From contig NW_026623100.1 of assembly GCF_023065955.2 (NCBI RefSeq), positions 14,857,001-14,921,000 on the forward strand: a stretch of DNA of 64,000 nucleotides. Direction: 5' to 3'. The notes below the pieces were generated by a model. The model made no database searches and was not told the origin of the DNA. It saw only the letters and a program-made list of their open reading frames with translations. Shown piece after piece: positions 22,785-33,935 of the stretch. Numbering within the stretch: position 1 is the first letter of the stretch; each line of letters opens with the position of its first letter. The position numbers were made by a program, and so were the translations under genes. This DNA comes from Ursus arctos (lineage: Eukaryota; Chordata; Mammalia; Carnivora; Ursidae).

Positions 22785-23575
22785 CCTTCGTTGATCTTGT
22801 GTTCACCCTTTTGTCCCCAAAGGGAACAACTGTCCTGAATTTTGTGTGATTTTCTCGCATTTCTTTATGATCTGACCACCTGTATGTGTGTGTCTTCTTA
22901 AGTAATATATTGTTTTGTTTTTACTTACTTTTTAAGGTTTATTTACATAGTATCATCCTATGTAAATTCTTCTGTGGTTCATGCAGTGTTATATTCCTGA
23001 GATTCATCCATATTGATGTGGGTGGCTGTAGTTCATTCATTTTTATTCCATTATAGTTATATGTCAAAATTCATTTATCTGTTCTCTTCACAGATATCTG
23101 GGTTGTTTTGAAGTTTTTTCCATTAGGGACAAGGCTGTATTCTGGGGCATAGTAGCTTCTACAGTTTCTTTAGGTTATTTATTTAGGTGTGGAATTGATG
23201 GCTCAATACGTATATGTTCGACTTTACTAGATAATCAGTCTTTTCCAAAGTATTGTGCCAATACATGTTCCCACCAGACATGTCTGCAATTTCTAATTGC
23301 TCTATATCTTCATGAATACTTGGTATTTTCAGACTTTTAAATTTCTTCCAGTATGGTGTGTGATGTGTCATTAGTGTTTTAATTTGTATTTCTTTGATTA
23401 CTAATGATATTGAGAATCTTTTCATGTATCTACAGGTTTCTGGTCACTTCTGAAAGGTATCTGTTCATCACTTTTTATGCATCTTTCTATTAGGCTTTTT
23501 TTCTATTTCTTATTGCTTCAGAGGCAGTTATATTTGTTGCAAATATCTTCCCCTAATGTTAGTATTAGGCTGATA
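22785..23575 (-). mobile_element. Antisense L1 (L1M-type) 3' end
   Basis: On the + strand it reads the canonical antisense order: GATTCATCCATATTGATGTG, GCTGTAGTTCATTCATTTTT, CAGTCTTTTCCAAAGTATTG, CATGTTCCCACCAGACATGT, ACTTGGTATTTTCAGAC and TTGCAAATATCTTCCCC. The lone 80-codon minus-strand frame inside is not a gene. Confidence 0.85.
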
Positions 23576-23894
23576 TTTACATTCTCTCTATGGTCATCAG
23601 ATAAATAGGGCTCCGAAGAATGGAACTTGTGGATCTCGAGCAAGCCATTTCATATGCTTGGGCTTCTGTTTCTGCTCAATCAAGTGAGCATTCCCAACCT
23701 ACTAACAGTGAGTGATAGCAAAAGGGGGTTTTGTGTATGGAAACACATTTTGAAAGTAAAGCACCACACACATATATGGAAAGTCTAATTTTTTTCTACA
23801 TTATCATACTGCCTCCATTTTTATACCATAACATATTCCCTGGGAATCTTTTTTGTTGTTGAGCTTTTTAAAAAATTGCACTTGGTGCCTTTTG

Positions 23895-24060
23895 AAATTA
23901 TTATTGACATTTTGTTCACTTATTATCTGTCTTTCTAGACTGTAAGCTCCAGAGGGCAAGAAATTTCTCTTACTGGTTTATCATTGCATTCCTAGCGACG
24001 TGGACTAATGCCTGGCACATAGTAGGTGCTCAAAAACATTTGTGCAATGAATGACGGAAC
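23895..24060 (+). mobile_element. L2 3' end, sense
   Basis: CTAGACTGTAAGCTCCAGAG, TGCCTGGCACATAGTAGGTG and TTTGTGCAATGAATGACGG match the L2 3' end closely. Confidence 0.8.
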
Positions 24061-25505
24061 CAGTGGTATTCATAGCAGTCATGATATCATTGCTGTGCAA
24101 CTGTCCAAATGCCGTATTTAGGATTTGCTCCCTGTTCAGATAACTTTCAAACTCTTGTAGAGTATTGTTCAGTGTATCTCTGGCCTTTTCCTTTCCAGGG
24201 AGGGTGGGTGGAGCCAGAGGAAGGGAATTGCGCCCTTGGGAGCCGAGAGCTCAGTTTTTAGATTTGTAGCTCGGGCCCCTGGTAGGCTGGCACTCCTTTG
24301 AGGGCGGATTTCTAGGGTGAGACCAGAGTTTCCCAGGCTTTTTTTCCTCTGCCCTTCTGCATGGTTGCCATCAAGTTTGCTGCTTTTTCAAACCCGGTTG
24401 GCTTTTGCTTTGTTGCTATAGAAACCAGAGCTGGTAGTTTGGGGGAAATGTGTGTGCATGTGAATGCTGGGGGAGGGGTGTTGTGGCAGTGGTGGAGCAC
24501 CAGAGCTGGGTGAGGACGTGGAGGGAGGACACCACGGAAGTCTCTGTGAAGGCCCTGCCCACTTTGGAGGGTGCTCTCCTCAGCGTTTGATTTCGAATCG
24601 TGCACAATTGGGGAACAGGCGTCCCTTTGTAGGTCTGCAGGGCTCCCCTGGCACCGGTCCAGCCCTTCAGTGGAACATCTGGAAAGCTTTGGCCCCTCCC
24701 GGTGCCAAAGCCGCTGAGCCCTGGAGACAGAGATCAATGACCCCTTCTTGGCTGCTCCTTAACCCGTGTCCCAGACAAGTGCTTTTCTGGGAACCAGTGA
24801 GTAACTCGGATCTTTGATGCCAAGGCTTGTGTGCTGCTGCAGTGACTTTCACTTTTGATAAAAGGGTGGGGGCAGAGAAAGGGTCTGGGGAGGGAGAGCA
24901 GTGAGAATTTGGCTTTTCAGGAAATCAGAACCCAAGTGGAGAGCCCTGCTTCCTCCTCACTGGTTTTCTGGCTGGGAAAGCAGCAAGCTGAGCTATTGCC
25001 TGATGTTAATGCTCCTTCACGCTGGGGCTGGTATTAGGGGTGGGGATGGGTTTGAGGCTAGAGACGAATTTCGTTCTGACCCCCACAGGCAATCCTTGCA
25101 ACCCCTAGGAGAGAATTTTAAAGAAGCTCAGGGTGATTTTTTTTTATGCACATAATTTATCACACACTGGGTTGTGCTGAAGACAGTGAAAAGAATTTAT
25201 GATGTATACTAGATTGGGGTAAATATTCCATGTAATTACCTGTTCTACAGTAATGTTTTATAACTCACGTGTTAGATTGCACATTTAATATTTATCATAA
25301 AAATATATGTACAATAGAAAAAAATATATAAAGAGTTAAAATGCCCTTAATTCATTTCTCACTAAATGGCCTCTTCCTACTTGGTGTCAGGTGCTCATGG
25401 TCAGTTTACTTTCAGTGTCATTCAAATAAAAGGTGTTTTATTTCACCTCTTTCTCACACATAGTAGGTACTCAGTAAGTGCCATTGAACTGTTGGCGGAA
25501 ATGTA
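24060..25505. other. Unique intronic sequence
   Basis: No gene seen. Overlapping open frames on both strands at 24312-24817 reflect GC content. A short L2-tail-like phrase CACATAGTAGGTACTCAG sits at 25457. Confidence 0.4.
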
Positions 25506-25509
25506 CCTG

Positions 25510-25865
25510 GAGTTTCCCTTGACCCAGAAATTCTCCTGCAGTTTTATCCCTCCGGCAAAGACAAATCGCTGGATTTGAAACAGGAAAATATTGGAAACAA
25601 GTGAAAATCCTATACCTAGAGGCCATTTCCTACCTCCCTATATTGGGATAAGCAACCATTACACGTTTTTAGGCTGATTTTTATATATTAACGGGGAAAG
25701 ATGTTCAAAACAAATGGTTAAGTGAAATAAGTAAGTTGAAATAGATTATGGCATGATCCCATTCGTGCAAAAAGAAACACACACCCATATACAGGCCAGT
25801 CTTGTGTATGCACACAAAATTTTACCTCTGAAAAGTTGGAGTGGAAGCAAAGGACTTTTGCTTTC
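25510..25865 (+). mobile_element. L1-type 3' region, sense
   Basis: TTGACCCAGAAATTCTCCTG, AGTGAAATAAGTAAGTTGAA and GGCATGATCCCATTCGTGC follow the sense 3' region of old L1 elements. The middle is diverged. Confidence 0.55.
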
Positions 25866-25989
25866 CCCCGTTATCCTTTTAGCTCAGTGACGTTTTTGTC
25901 CTGAGCTTATATTTGTAATCTGTTCATCTGAATTCCTCATCATGTTGTCCCCTAGTATACATGACTACCTCCTCCCTCCCGTTTGCAGG

Positions 25990-26425
25990 TCTCACCCCTC
26001 CGTAGGGCCCTGGGACCCGAAGCAGGTGTGGCTTGTCCTCCCTTCTGAAGCCCCACAGGATTGCCTGGTTGTACAGCTAAGCAGTACATCTCTGTCTTGT
26101 TCATGGGATCGACTGCTCTTCAGCCAGACTGTCCGGAGGGAGGATGGCACTGTGTACGAGAAGGCATCAAGCTGCAGCCTGAAGGGCAAGGGTCTCTGTG
26201 CCTGGCCCCCTGGGCTGTCTGTGCCCCCGGAGCTGGCCTTGGAGTCACTGACCTCCACGGCACATTAGCAAGGGCTGCAGGGCTGGGAAACCTGATCGCC
26301 TCGTCGCCCTACAGGTGTTACGAATAAGGGCGCAATACCCAGGGCTTTGCGTGCTGCTAGGACGCAGGGCAGATAGCTAATTACTAACGTCGACTCATTT
26401 CCAGCCCCCTAGGCTGTACCCGTGG
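25990..26425. promoter_or_regulatory. Local CpG-enriched stretch, candidate regulatory element
   Basis: CpG is visibly denser here than in the flanks (for example CTCCGTAGGG, TCCGGAGG, CCTCGTCGCC, AACGTCGAC). Open frames occur in several phases on both strands (25942-26268, 26061-26327, 25992-26258), as GC-richer DNA does by chance. It is not a full CpG island by eye, and coding is not supported. Confidence 0.3.
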
Positions 26426-26430
26426 GTGCT

Positions 26431-26442
26431 TGCGCATGCGCA
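26431..26442. promoter_or_regulatory. Perfect palindromic NRF1-type motif
   Basis: TGCGCATGCGCA is its own reverse complement and is the classic NRF1 dimer site. It is followed by CGCATGCACGTG and CGCACGCACGCGTGCA, an alternating purine-pyrimidine stretch to 26475. Confidence 0.45.
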
Positions 26443-26479
26443 CACTCGCATGCACGTGGGAGCACTCTCGCACGCACGC

Positions 26480-28375
26480 GTGCATTCATAATCACCTGGT
26501 GAGCGTACCCCTGGGTTCCAAGCTCTGCAGAAGCTACATCGGATGCTGGAAACGCAGGTACCCTCCTACCCCAGGTCAGAGCATTGTGGCTGAGAACAAA
26601 GAGTCTTCCTAGTTCTCTGTTCTACTCCCTGCTGCCTGTGGGCACCGCCGTCCCCGTCCCCGCTTGCTGGGGCTCTGCTGGACGAGAAGGGAGAAGTTGG
26701 GGACAGTATTGTTGTGGAAAAGGTCAGTCGGAACTTCAGTTTGTGTTGTTAATGTGTGTTTGGGGTTCCTGAAAGGTGTGTGGAATTCATTTCCTGATAC
26801 CTTGTTAGCCTTAAGCCTAGACGCTGTGGCTACTTTGTTTGGAAAAACTTGACTGTTCAGGACGGTGGAGGGTCTCGGGGCCACCCGCTGTATATATAAT
26901 GCCTATATAACCTGGGCCTTGGTACTTCCCACTTAAAGATAGGAAAACGCCCCTGCGTCCTCAAGGGGCTTAACGTTCAGCCCTGGAGACCGGCTTGTCT
27001 GCAAACACCTACCAGGGCCAACAAACACTTGCAAAGGCCTGAAGGCTCCTCCACTGTAAATCTCTGCGGGCTGGAGTGGTGTCTGGCCTCCCTTCCTCCC
27101 CTGTGGAGTGCTCACTGGCCAGCTCTGGGGATGCAGCGATGAGTCACACGGCTCTACTCGCAAGGAGCTCATGCTTTTAGTTGTGGGAATAGGCATTACA
27201 ACAGCACGCTACGTATTCGTGATTTAAGATTGCTTGCTGTTCAGGATTCATTGAGACTTAAAGGATGGGCTGGCCAACCCTACCTGGCTTGGAATAGAGG
27301 CTTGCAAGCAGAGATGGGCCTTTCCTGGATGGGAGGGGACGGCAGTGGTCATGGATGGCAGGACTTGGCTGTGTAGGAGATGGGGTCTAAAGGGTGGGCA
27401 GTCAAGATGAGACCGGTGTGCCTGGCCATCCTGGAACTGTGGGAAAGGCCGCATTCTTGCATCCTAATGTGCAGTAGATGGGCCAGTGGAACAGCCGTTG
27501 AGGTTGGAAGATTGGACCCTGTCACTGGCCCACCTGGCCTATTGCCTCACTTTCCCAAATACCCATTTGCCTACCTGTAGCACGGCAGCAGTAAATCTGG
27601 CCTTCCCACACCCACTTTTTCAGGGGAATACGAATCTCTGTTTGTCCTTTGGCTGGTGAGGGAGTAAGCCAGGATTAGGTATGGGGTCGGAATGATTCTC
27701 CCCCCGAGGGAGCTGCATTCTGCTCTGCCTGCTTTCTTGACCAGAATAGGCATCCTCAGCATCAGACCCATTGGCACAGGGGCCTTGACTCCTCTGACGC
27801 TGTGTGCAAAACTTTCTATGCATTCTGGACGCGCATTTTAAGGGCAGAAGGTCTTTGCTCCAGTTCTCAGAAGAATCCAGGACCTCAAAAAGCCTAGTGG
27901 CAACTGCTCTGGAGAACAGTGTTGGGTCCCACAATGCCACCTTGGAGGTGGCCTTTCTTCTTGTTCCCCTCCCCCACCTCCCCATTTTAGGAATGAAATA
28001 CTTGACGCGATAGACTATTCTAAGCAATTATATTTGCTTAAAAGAATGTAAAATGCTGTAATAGAATTCTCAAATGTAAACTTGGTTGCCTTCTCAAGGA
28101 GAATGTACAGAACACAACATGTTGAATGTCTTGGCTGTTCTGATGAACGTCCGTCATTGGCCTGTGCTTATCTAAGGATCCCACGTTGCTTTGTTTTTTA
28201 ATTCCTCCCTACCACTCCTAGTTTTCCTATGTTATGAGTTATAAAGAGATACCTTAGTTTATGTGTAATTGCGCGGGAGCCCAAGGATGGCTTCAGCTTC
28301 TCTTTTGAAGTCAGGTGCTGTTCTTATAATCATTACTTGTGGCTTGGGCAATACAGGGTCACGGTCTAGGCTCCA
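26480..28375. other. Mostly unique intronic sequence
   Basis: No gene seen. An antisense L2 piece is at 27080-27195, listed separately. Confidence 0.4.
27080..27195 (-). mobile_element. L2 fragment, antisense
   Basis: CTGGGGATGCAGCGATGAGT and CAAGGAGCTCATGCTTTTAG follow the antisense L2 phrase with 'gggatacagcagtgaac' and 'ggagcttacattctag'. Confidence 0.6.
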
Positions 28376-28378
28376 GAG

Positions 28379-28553
28379 CAGTGGGTCTTTCATCAGTATC
28401 ACCAGGAGGGCTGGTGAAAGTACAAACGCTGCTTGCTGGGCCTCACTGCCAGAGTTTCTGATTCTGTAGGTCTGGGATGAGGCCCCAGAATTTACATTCT
28501 TAAGTTCTCAGGCTGAGGCCCCTGATCAGGGGACCACGCTTCGAGAACCACTG
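28379..28553 (+). mobile_element. MER5A (hAT-Charlie), copy 1 of a run
   Basis: It is complete from CAGTGGGTCTTTCATCAG to CGAGAACCACTG, with the GAGTTTCTGATTCTGTAGGT core, a near-consensus MER5A. Confidence 0.88.
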
Positions 28554-28562
28554 TTTTTAGAG

Positions 28563-28700
28563 TAGTACTTCTCAAACTTCAGTGTGTGTGTAAGCCACCT
28601 GGGAAAGCTTGTTAAAATGAAAATTCTGATTTGGGAGGTCTGGGGCGGGCCCCAAGATTCTGCCTTTTTTACCAGCTTCCAGGTGATGGTGGTCTGTGGA
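28563..28700 (+). mobile_element. MER5-type, copy 2, 3'-incomplete
   Basis: AGTACTTCTCAAACTTCAGT and CACCTGGGAAAGCTTGTTAA open it. The closing inverted repeat is missing. Confidence 0.75.
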
Positions 28701-28728
28701 ATATGCTTTCTGTAGAAAGAATTTTAAG

Positions 28729-28910
28729 CAGTGCTTCTCAATTCAGACTGCACATTAGAATCACATGAGGAGCTTGTGGAAAAATGAGGAAGGAGCAAGA
28801 GGAAAAGAAAAGAGTTATCCATCGCCCCAGACCCAGAGCTCTGGGAGTGGAGTCTGGCCGTAGGGCTAGCTCCCCAGATGATTGGATATGCACTTGAGGC
28901 TGAGAACCTG
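28729..28910 (+). mobile_element. MER5-type, copy 3
   Basis: It runs from CAGTGCTTCTCAATTCAG to GGCTGAGAACCTG. A purine-rich stretch at 28778-28815 interrupts the middle. Confidence 0.75.
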
Positions 28911-28984
28911 GTTGTCAAGGTTTTTGAAGTTGTTGAAAGTCCGTCCTCAAATGGATTGTTACAGTTTTGAATATTTGATTGACT

Positions 28985-29050
28985 AGTGATTGGTCTCCAA
29001 CTGTGGTTTCACATTTGAATCATCTGGAAATCTTTAAAAGATATTGATAC
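28985..29050 (+). mobile_element. MER5-type, copy 4, 5' fragment
   Basis: CTGTGGTTTCACATTTGAAT and CATCTGGAAATCTTTAAAA resemble the MER5 beginning. 29050-29140 may be an L1 3' scrap (GGGATTTGCTTTAAAATAAC). Confidence 0.5.
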
Positions 29051-29178
29051 ATGGATGAAATAATATGTCTGGGATTTGCTTTAAAATAACGCAGTATGTT
29101 AACTGGAACTTAAATAAAAATGTCAAAAAAACCAAATAACATGGTGGTTGGGAGAAATGTGTGAGGGTATTGATCTGG

Positions 29179-29616
29179 GCTGTCCAATATGTAGCCACCA
29201 GCCACCTGTGGCTTTTTGTGTTGTTTTTTTTTTTTTTTTTTTAAGATTTATTTATTTGAGAGAGAGAGCGAGAGTGTGCGCGCGCATGTGTGAGCACAAG
29301 CAAGGGGAGCTGCAGAGGCAGAGGGAGAAGCAGGCTCTCTGCTGAGCCGGGAACCCAATGTGGGACTTGATTCCAGGATCCCGGGATAATGACCTGAGCT
29401 GAAGGCAGACATTTAACCCACTGAACCACCCAGGTGCCCCTGCCTGTGGCTTTTTGAATCAAAATTAAAAATTTTTAAAAACTGAAAATGCAGTTCTTCC
29501 ATGACACCAGCCACATTTTAAGCGCTCTTAGTCACACGTAGCTGGCAGCTCCCATATTGGACAGTGCAGATATGGAACATTCCATCACTGCAGGCCGTTC
29601 TGTTGGGCAGCAGTGG
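29179..29616 (+). mobile_element. MER-type DNA transposon with internal inverted repeat, split by a SINE
   Basis: CTGTCCAATATG at 29179-29190 is mirrored by CATATTGGACAG at 29553-29564, and the arms also contain GCCACCAGCCAC and GCCACATTTTAAG. I recognise the mammalian family but am unsure of its name. A SINEC (29218-29442) is inserted in the left arm. Confidence 0.7.
29218..29442 (-). mobile_element. SINEC, antisense
   Basis: A T20-type tail, AAGATTTATTTATTTGAGAG, and the reversed head ACCACCCAGGTGCCCC identify it. The target duplication CCTGTGGCTTTTTG occurs at 29204-29217 and 29443-29456. A GAGAGA/GCGCGC dinucleotide tract lies at 29257-29288. Confidence 0.94.
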
Positions 29617-30105
29617 TATGCGAAATGTGATTGGCCATGAGCTGATAATTGTTGAGGCTGGGTAATTGGGTACCTGGGGTTCACTTTTTCTTGTTTACTT
29701 TATACATCCTTAATTTGTTTTCTGTTATGAAGTGTTTTTGAAAGATGCACAGGCATAAGGAGCGGGGCCCAAGCATTAGTGGGCTTTTGGCAGCTCCCCA
29801 GGTGATACCAAGTTTCATCCAGGGTGGGAACCCACGGGACTAATTGAACAGGTGGGCTTAGGAATGATGAGAGCCAGCTGTGTTTTTGCCCTGTATGGCC
29901 TTTGCTCCATTGCTCGGTGGATGTTTGTCCTCCCTCATCTGGTTAATGACGGTGGAGATCGTTGTCCTGCTTTCCTCTCAGGTGTGTAGCAAATCCGGAG
30001 AGAGAAGAGTTGAAAAGGCTTTAAAAAAATGTCAAGCACTGAATACGCCTAAGAGATTTGCTGCTTTTCCTTGTTCCGCATCTCGCCACACTGAGGCCTT
30101 GGAAT

Positions 30106-30262
30106 AGGGTTGCCAGATATCATAAGTACAGATAGAGGAGACCCAGTTAAATTTGAAATTTAGCTAAGCTACAAATAACTTTTTAATTTTTTAGTGTAAA
30201 TATGTTCCATGCAATGTTCGGGACATATATACTAAACACTTGTATTTTATGTGGCAACCCTG
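30106..30262. mobile_element. Palindromic DNA-transposon-like element, copy 1
   Basis: It begins AGGGTTGCCAGAT and ends GTGGCAACCCT, so the ends are inverted repeats. The phrases CCCAGTTAAATTTGAAATTT and ATGTTCGGGACATATATAC occur inside. A second copy lies at 59881-60066. Confidence 0.65.
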
Positions 30263-30439
30263 TTTGGCACCTCTTTCCCCACTGCAGCCCAAAGTGGGTG
30301 AAGGACCCAAGCTCTCCACGTATAGCTGCACATCCATGGGGCTACCATTGGTCTGGGGAATTTTTCTGTTAACCGTTGCTATGATTTGAGACCAGGATAA
30401 CAGAGGGAGTTGGGGAGTTTGCTTTTAAAATTCAATGAA

Positions 30440-30640
30440 AGAATATCCATTTATTTAGATCTTTGATTTCTTTCATCAGAGGTTTATAATTTTCCTCCTG
30501 TAGATCATATACATATTTTGTTAGATTTAGGTCTGTTTATACCTGAAGGTTTCTTTTTTGGGGGGTGGGGATGCTAATGTAATTTCAAATTCCAGTGGTC
30601 CACGGCAAGTGTATTGGAAAGCAGTTGCTTGTATTATGCA
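30440..30640 (-). mobile_element. Antisense L1 ORF2 fragment
   Basis: TTTGATTTCTTTCATCAGAG, TAGATCATATACATATTTTG and TTAGATTTAGGTCTGTTTATAC follow the antisense L1 ORF2 order. Confidence 0.75.
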
Positions 30641-30769
30641 GCCTTGTTCTACTTGCTTATGAGTTCCAAAGTGTCTTGTCCACTATTTGGGATCAGCAGG
30701 CCTCTGAGGGTGGAGTTGGGTGTAGAGGGAGGGATGAACAGCTAGAGCACGGGGGATTTTTAGGGCGGT

Positions 30770-31255
30770 GAACTATTTTGTGTATAGTAATAATGGGCAC
30801 GGGTCATTATATATTTGTCAAAACCCATAGAACATAGCAATACAGGGCGCGTGGGTGGCTCAGATGGGTAAAGCATCTGCCTTCAGCTCAGGTCACGATC
30901 TCCAGGTCCTGGGATGGAGCCCCATGTCAGGCTTCCAGCTCAGCGGGGAGTCTGCTTCTCCCTCTCCCTTTGCCTCTCCCCCTGCTTGTGCATGTGCGCG
31001 TGCATTCTCTCTCAAATCTTGAAAAAAGAACAAAATAATAGAGTGACTCCTAAAGGAAACGATGGATGCTAATGTATCAATATTGGTTTATCAGTTGTAA
31101 CAAATGTACCACACTAATACAAGATGTAAATCATAGAGGAAACTGTGTTTCTGGGGGCAGGGGGTATTTCAGAGCTTTCTACTTGCTGTTCAGTTTTTCT
31201 GTAATCCTAAAACTGCTCTAAAATCTATTTTAAAAATGGCATAGGGCTTTGGTGA
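30770..31255 (+). mobile_element. L1 (L1MA/MB-type) 3' end, sense, split by a SINE
   Basis: TTTGTCAAAACCCATAGAAC before the SINE, then CAATATTGGTTTATCAGTTG, AATGTACCACACTAATACAA and AAACTGCTCTAAAATC after it, form one continuous 3' UTR. Confidence 0.82.
30845..31028 (+). mobile_element. SINEC, sense, inside L1
   Basis: The head GGGCGCGTGGGTGGCTCAG, a modified B box (CTGGGATGGAGCCCC), a CT-rich body and CAAATCTTGAAAAA. A decayed target duplication is visible: AGAACATAGCAATACAG before and AGAACAAAATAATAGAG after. Confidence 0.9.
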
Positions 31256-31579
31256 AATGAAGATGCCCAGGGTTGGCACGTTTTGAGTCTAGCCTCAGCT
31301 GAAAGGGTGACCTGCCTCATTATATGATCATGTGACAAACCTGAGTTTCTATGGTTTCTTTCTTGGTGTGTAGGCTAAACATGCCATGTTTTTTTGTTTT
31401 TTGTTTTTTTTCTCTCCCTCCCTTTCAGGACTTGAGTGGATTTATAAGGTGCTAGCCTGTGTTTCTAGAATAAGAATGAAAGAGATTCCCATAATGGTTA
31501 CAGAATTCATAAAATACTACCTTAGAATCCATGTCACGAGGACAGTGGCTAGGAAGGGATAGGAGGAGTGGAAGCCTCC

Positions 31580-31690
31580 CTTTCCTCATCTGGAAATGGG
31601 GATGATAATTCTGTCTCTCCTCAGGCTGTGGTAGTTAAATGAGGTCAAGTGCGTCAAGTGCTGGGCACCGTGTGAGCGCTCAGTGATTAC
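31580..31690 (+). mobile_element. MIR, sense
   Basis: CTTTCCTCATCTGGAAATGG, GTAGTTAAATGAGGTCAAG, GCTGGGCACCGTGTGAGCGC and TCAGTGATTA follow the MIR end. Confidence 0.75.
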
Positions 31691-31699
31691 AAAGACACT

Positions 31700-32690
31700 G
31701 AATCTTTGAAAAGCGTAAACCCAGAAGACCAAGGGCACTTAGGAGGAACAGGCTTCCCAGAAGATGGCAAGTGAATGCCCTTTCCCCAGATGTGTCCGGG
31801 CAAACAGTGGAGCCCGTTGTCGGGACATTGGGGAGGGGCCTTCCTAGTAGGGTGCGCCTGGGCCTCCCAAATGCTTCTTGTCTTCAGAGATTCTGGGGTG
31901 TCCTGTTCCTCTCAGAGGGACTGTCATTGGATGTGGAATGAGAAAGCTGACCTCTCATGAACCACGGAGATGGGGAGAGACCGTCTCTGCCCCACTTCCT
32001 GCCCCTAGAGAGCATCTCATTTGCAAATGGCTCTGGCGTTGAGAGTATTTTATGCCTGCCCTGATGGGGACAAATGGAAGGCCCAGCAGGTTCACCTATA
32101 AGCCTGCAGCTGGGGCCCAGGATCTTTGTCTAAAGGTGCATTTAAATGGGTAAAACCCTGTAGCTGCTGGAGATTAAACCTGTGAGACCCGTGGTTAGAT
32201 AATCCAGCACTAAGGAAAAAATATAAATAATTGCTCCGTTGCTCTGTACTTCTCTTGGTAGAAAATGAAGCTTGTTTTCTCAGTAGCAGGATGATTTTAA
32301 AAACATTTTCTGAGGAGTAGCTGGGATTTTCCCGAGTCCTTGAGAGCAGGTGATTTAGAGGCAACCCTGTAGGAGATTAAATGGAATTCAGGTAAACAGC
32401 TGAAGGGTTTACATCGGATTAAGTTTTTAAAAAAGCCATCCTAGGGGGTATTTTCCTTTGCAGAGAGGAGGGTGTGAAGCAGCAGCTTTGGAAGCTGGGT
32501 CAGTGGTGAGGAGTGGACTTCTCTGTAGTCCCCTCCCAAGACAGTGCCCCAAGGATGGGGACAGGCCTGTTTCATGCTGCTGGCATCCTCCCCTTAGGCA
32601 CTGAGATGTTCGCTGTCTGGGTCTGGTGATCAAGGGGAGAAGGGGCAGTGGGAGGAGGTTGGACCAGGGAGACCAGTGATCCACAGAACT
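31700..32690. other. Unique intronic sequence
   Basis: No gene or confident repeat. Confidence 0.4.
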
Positions 32691-32694
32691 CCGC

Positions 32695-33650
32695 AAATGC
32701 GTTCAGCACCTACCTGGTGCCCGGCACTGTAGTAGACACCGGGGCTATAATGTGGACAAAGCCTGAAAATCTCTGCCCTTGTGCTGCTTTCATACAAACG
32801 CAATAAGTGGCAGTTTGTTACCTAATTATAACTGCTAAGGAGGGGAAAAAAAAAGTGAAGAAAGCGGAATAGGACTTTTAGGGGGTGGGGGGGACCCTGG
32901 GATGTTAGGGGACCAGGGAGACCTTTGGGTAGAGTTCTGAAGGAAGCAAGGGGATGACCTACGCAGGAATGGAAAAAGAACATTCTGGGCAGAGAGAGCA
33001 GCAAGTGAAAGGCCCCGTATGGAAGGAAGCCGGTATGCCTGGAGTGGAGAGAAGGAAAAGGCAAAGGTCACAGGGTCAGAGGCAGTGGGGGGCCAGCTTA
33101 TACAGGGCTTTGCTCTGAAGTAAGTTGGGGGCCCCTGGAAGGTTCTGAGTGAGGAGAGGTGATCTGGGTTTTAACCTGGCTACCGTGTAATAGTGGACGG
33201 CGGAGGAGCCACTGCCGTGAGTCAGGCCAGCAGCAGGACGGTGGGGGCCTGGATCAGGGTGGTGGGGATGTAAGGAGTTGGATTTTGGATGCAATTGAGC
33301 AGGTGAGTTGAGAATTCCATTGATCTGTTGGAAGTTATGAGATCAAGGGAGAAATTAAGGATGATCCCAAGAGTTTTGGTCTGGGCAGCTACATGGATGG
33401 AGTTGCCATTAACGGATACAGGAGGGACTGAGAGGGATTGGGGGTATTTTGGAGCTCACTTTGGTCCCGTTTAATTTGGGCGGTCTGGGAGATGTTGAGG
33501 GTAGATGTCAAGTAGGCCGCAGGGTGTATGTATGGCTCTGGTGTTTGGGGGAGAGGTCCAGGCTGGAGATGTGAAATGGGGAGTCATGAGCAGGTGGGTA
33601 GTCTATAGAACTGTACGTCTGGCAGACAGCATGGCACCTGAGAGCTGGAA
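32695..33650 (-). mobile_element. L2 LINE, antisense, about 950 bp
   Basis: It reads antisense from the L2 3' end (TGGTGCCCGGCACTGTAGTA) through GAGAGCAGCAAGTGAAAGGC, GGATGGAGTTGCCATTAACG and GTCAAGTAGGCC into the C-terminal reverse-transcriptase region. The minus-strand frame at 33076-33294 retains ALYKLAPHCL, matching the conserved L2/CR1 'KALxxLAP' segment. All frames are broken. Confidence 0.8.
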
Positions 33651-33780
33651 GGGTCCTTAATGGCTGCCTGGTTCAAACCTATCATCTTCTAAGGGGAAAC
33701 TCCATGACCTAGAAGTAAGGGGTTATACCTTGAGTTAGTTGGAAAATCTGGATTAGAACCCAAGTCAGCTAAGACCTACC
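33650..33780 (-). mobile_element. MIR/L3-type fragment, antisense
   Basis: GAGCTGGAAGGGTCCTTAAT, GCCTGGTTCAAACCTATC and GATTAGAACCCAAGTC follow the antisense of a MIR-like SINE or L3 tail. Confidence 0.5.
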
Positions 33781-33784
33781 ACAT

Positions 33785-33935
33785 TGTCAGCCTTTCTGAG
33801 TCTTAACCCTTCCCTCTGTATAAAACAGGGCAGCAGTCCCCTCGTCGTAGTTCTGTTGGAAGGACTGGGTAAAATAGTGGCGTGGGGTGCCTGGGAGAGG
33901 AGCTGGTGCTAAAGAGACTATCAACAAATGTTCTG
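33785..33935 (+). mobile_element. MIR, sense
   Basis: The order CCTTCCCTCTGTATAAAACA, GTTCTGTTGGAAGGACTGGG and ATCAACAAATGTTCTG matches the MIR second half. Confidence 0.5.

Noticed and set aside
25942..26327. Overlapping frames in the CpG-rich stretch, considered as an alternative exon
   Set aside because: Open in several phases on both strands, which fits composition. No acceptor/donor pair with a convincing coding frame. Kept only as a regulatory candidate.
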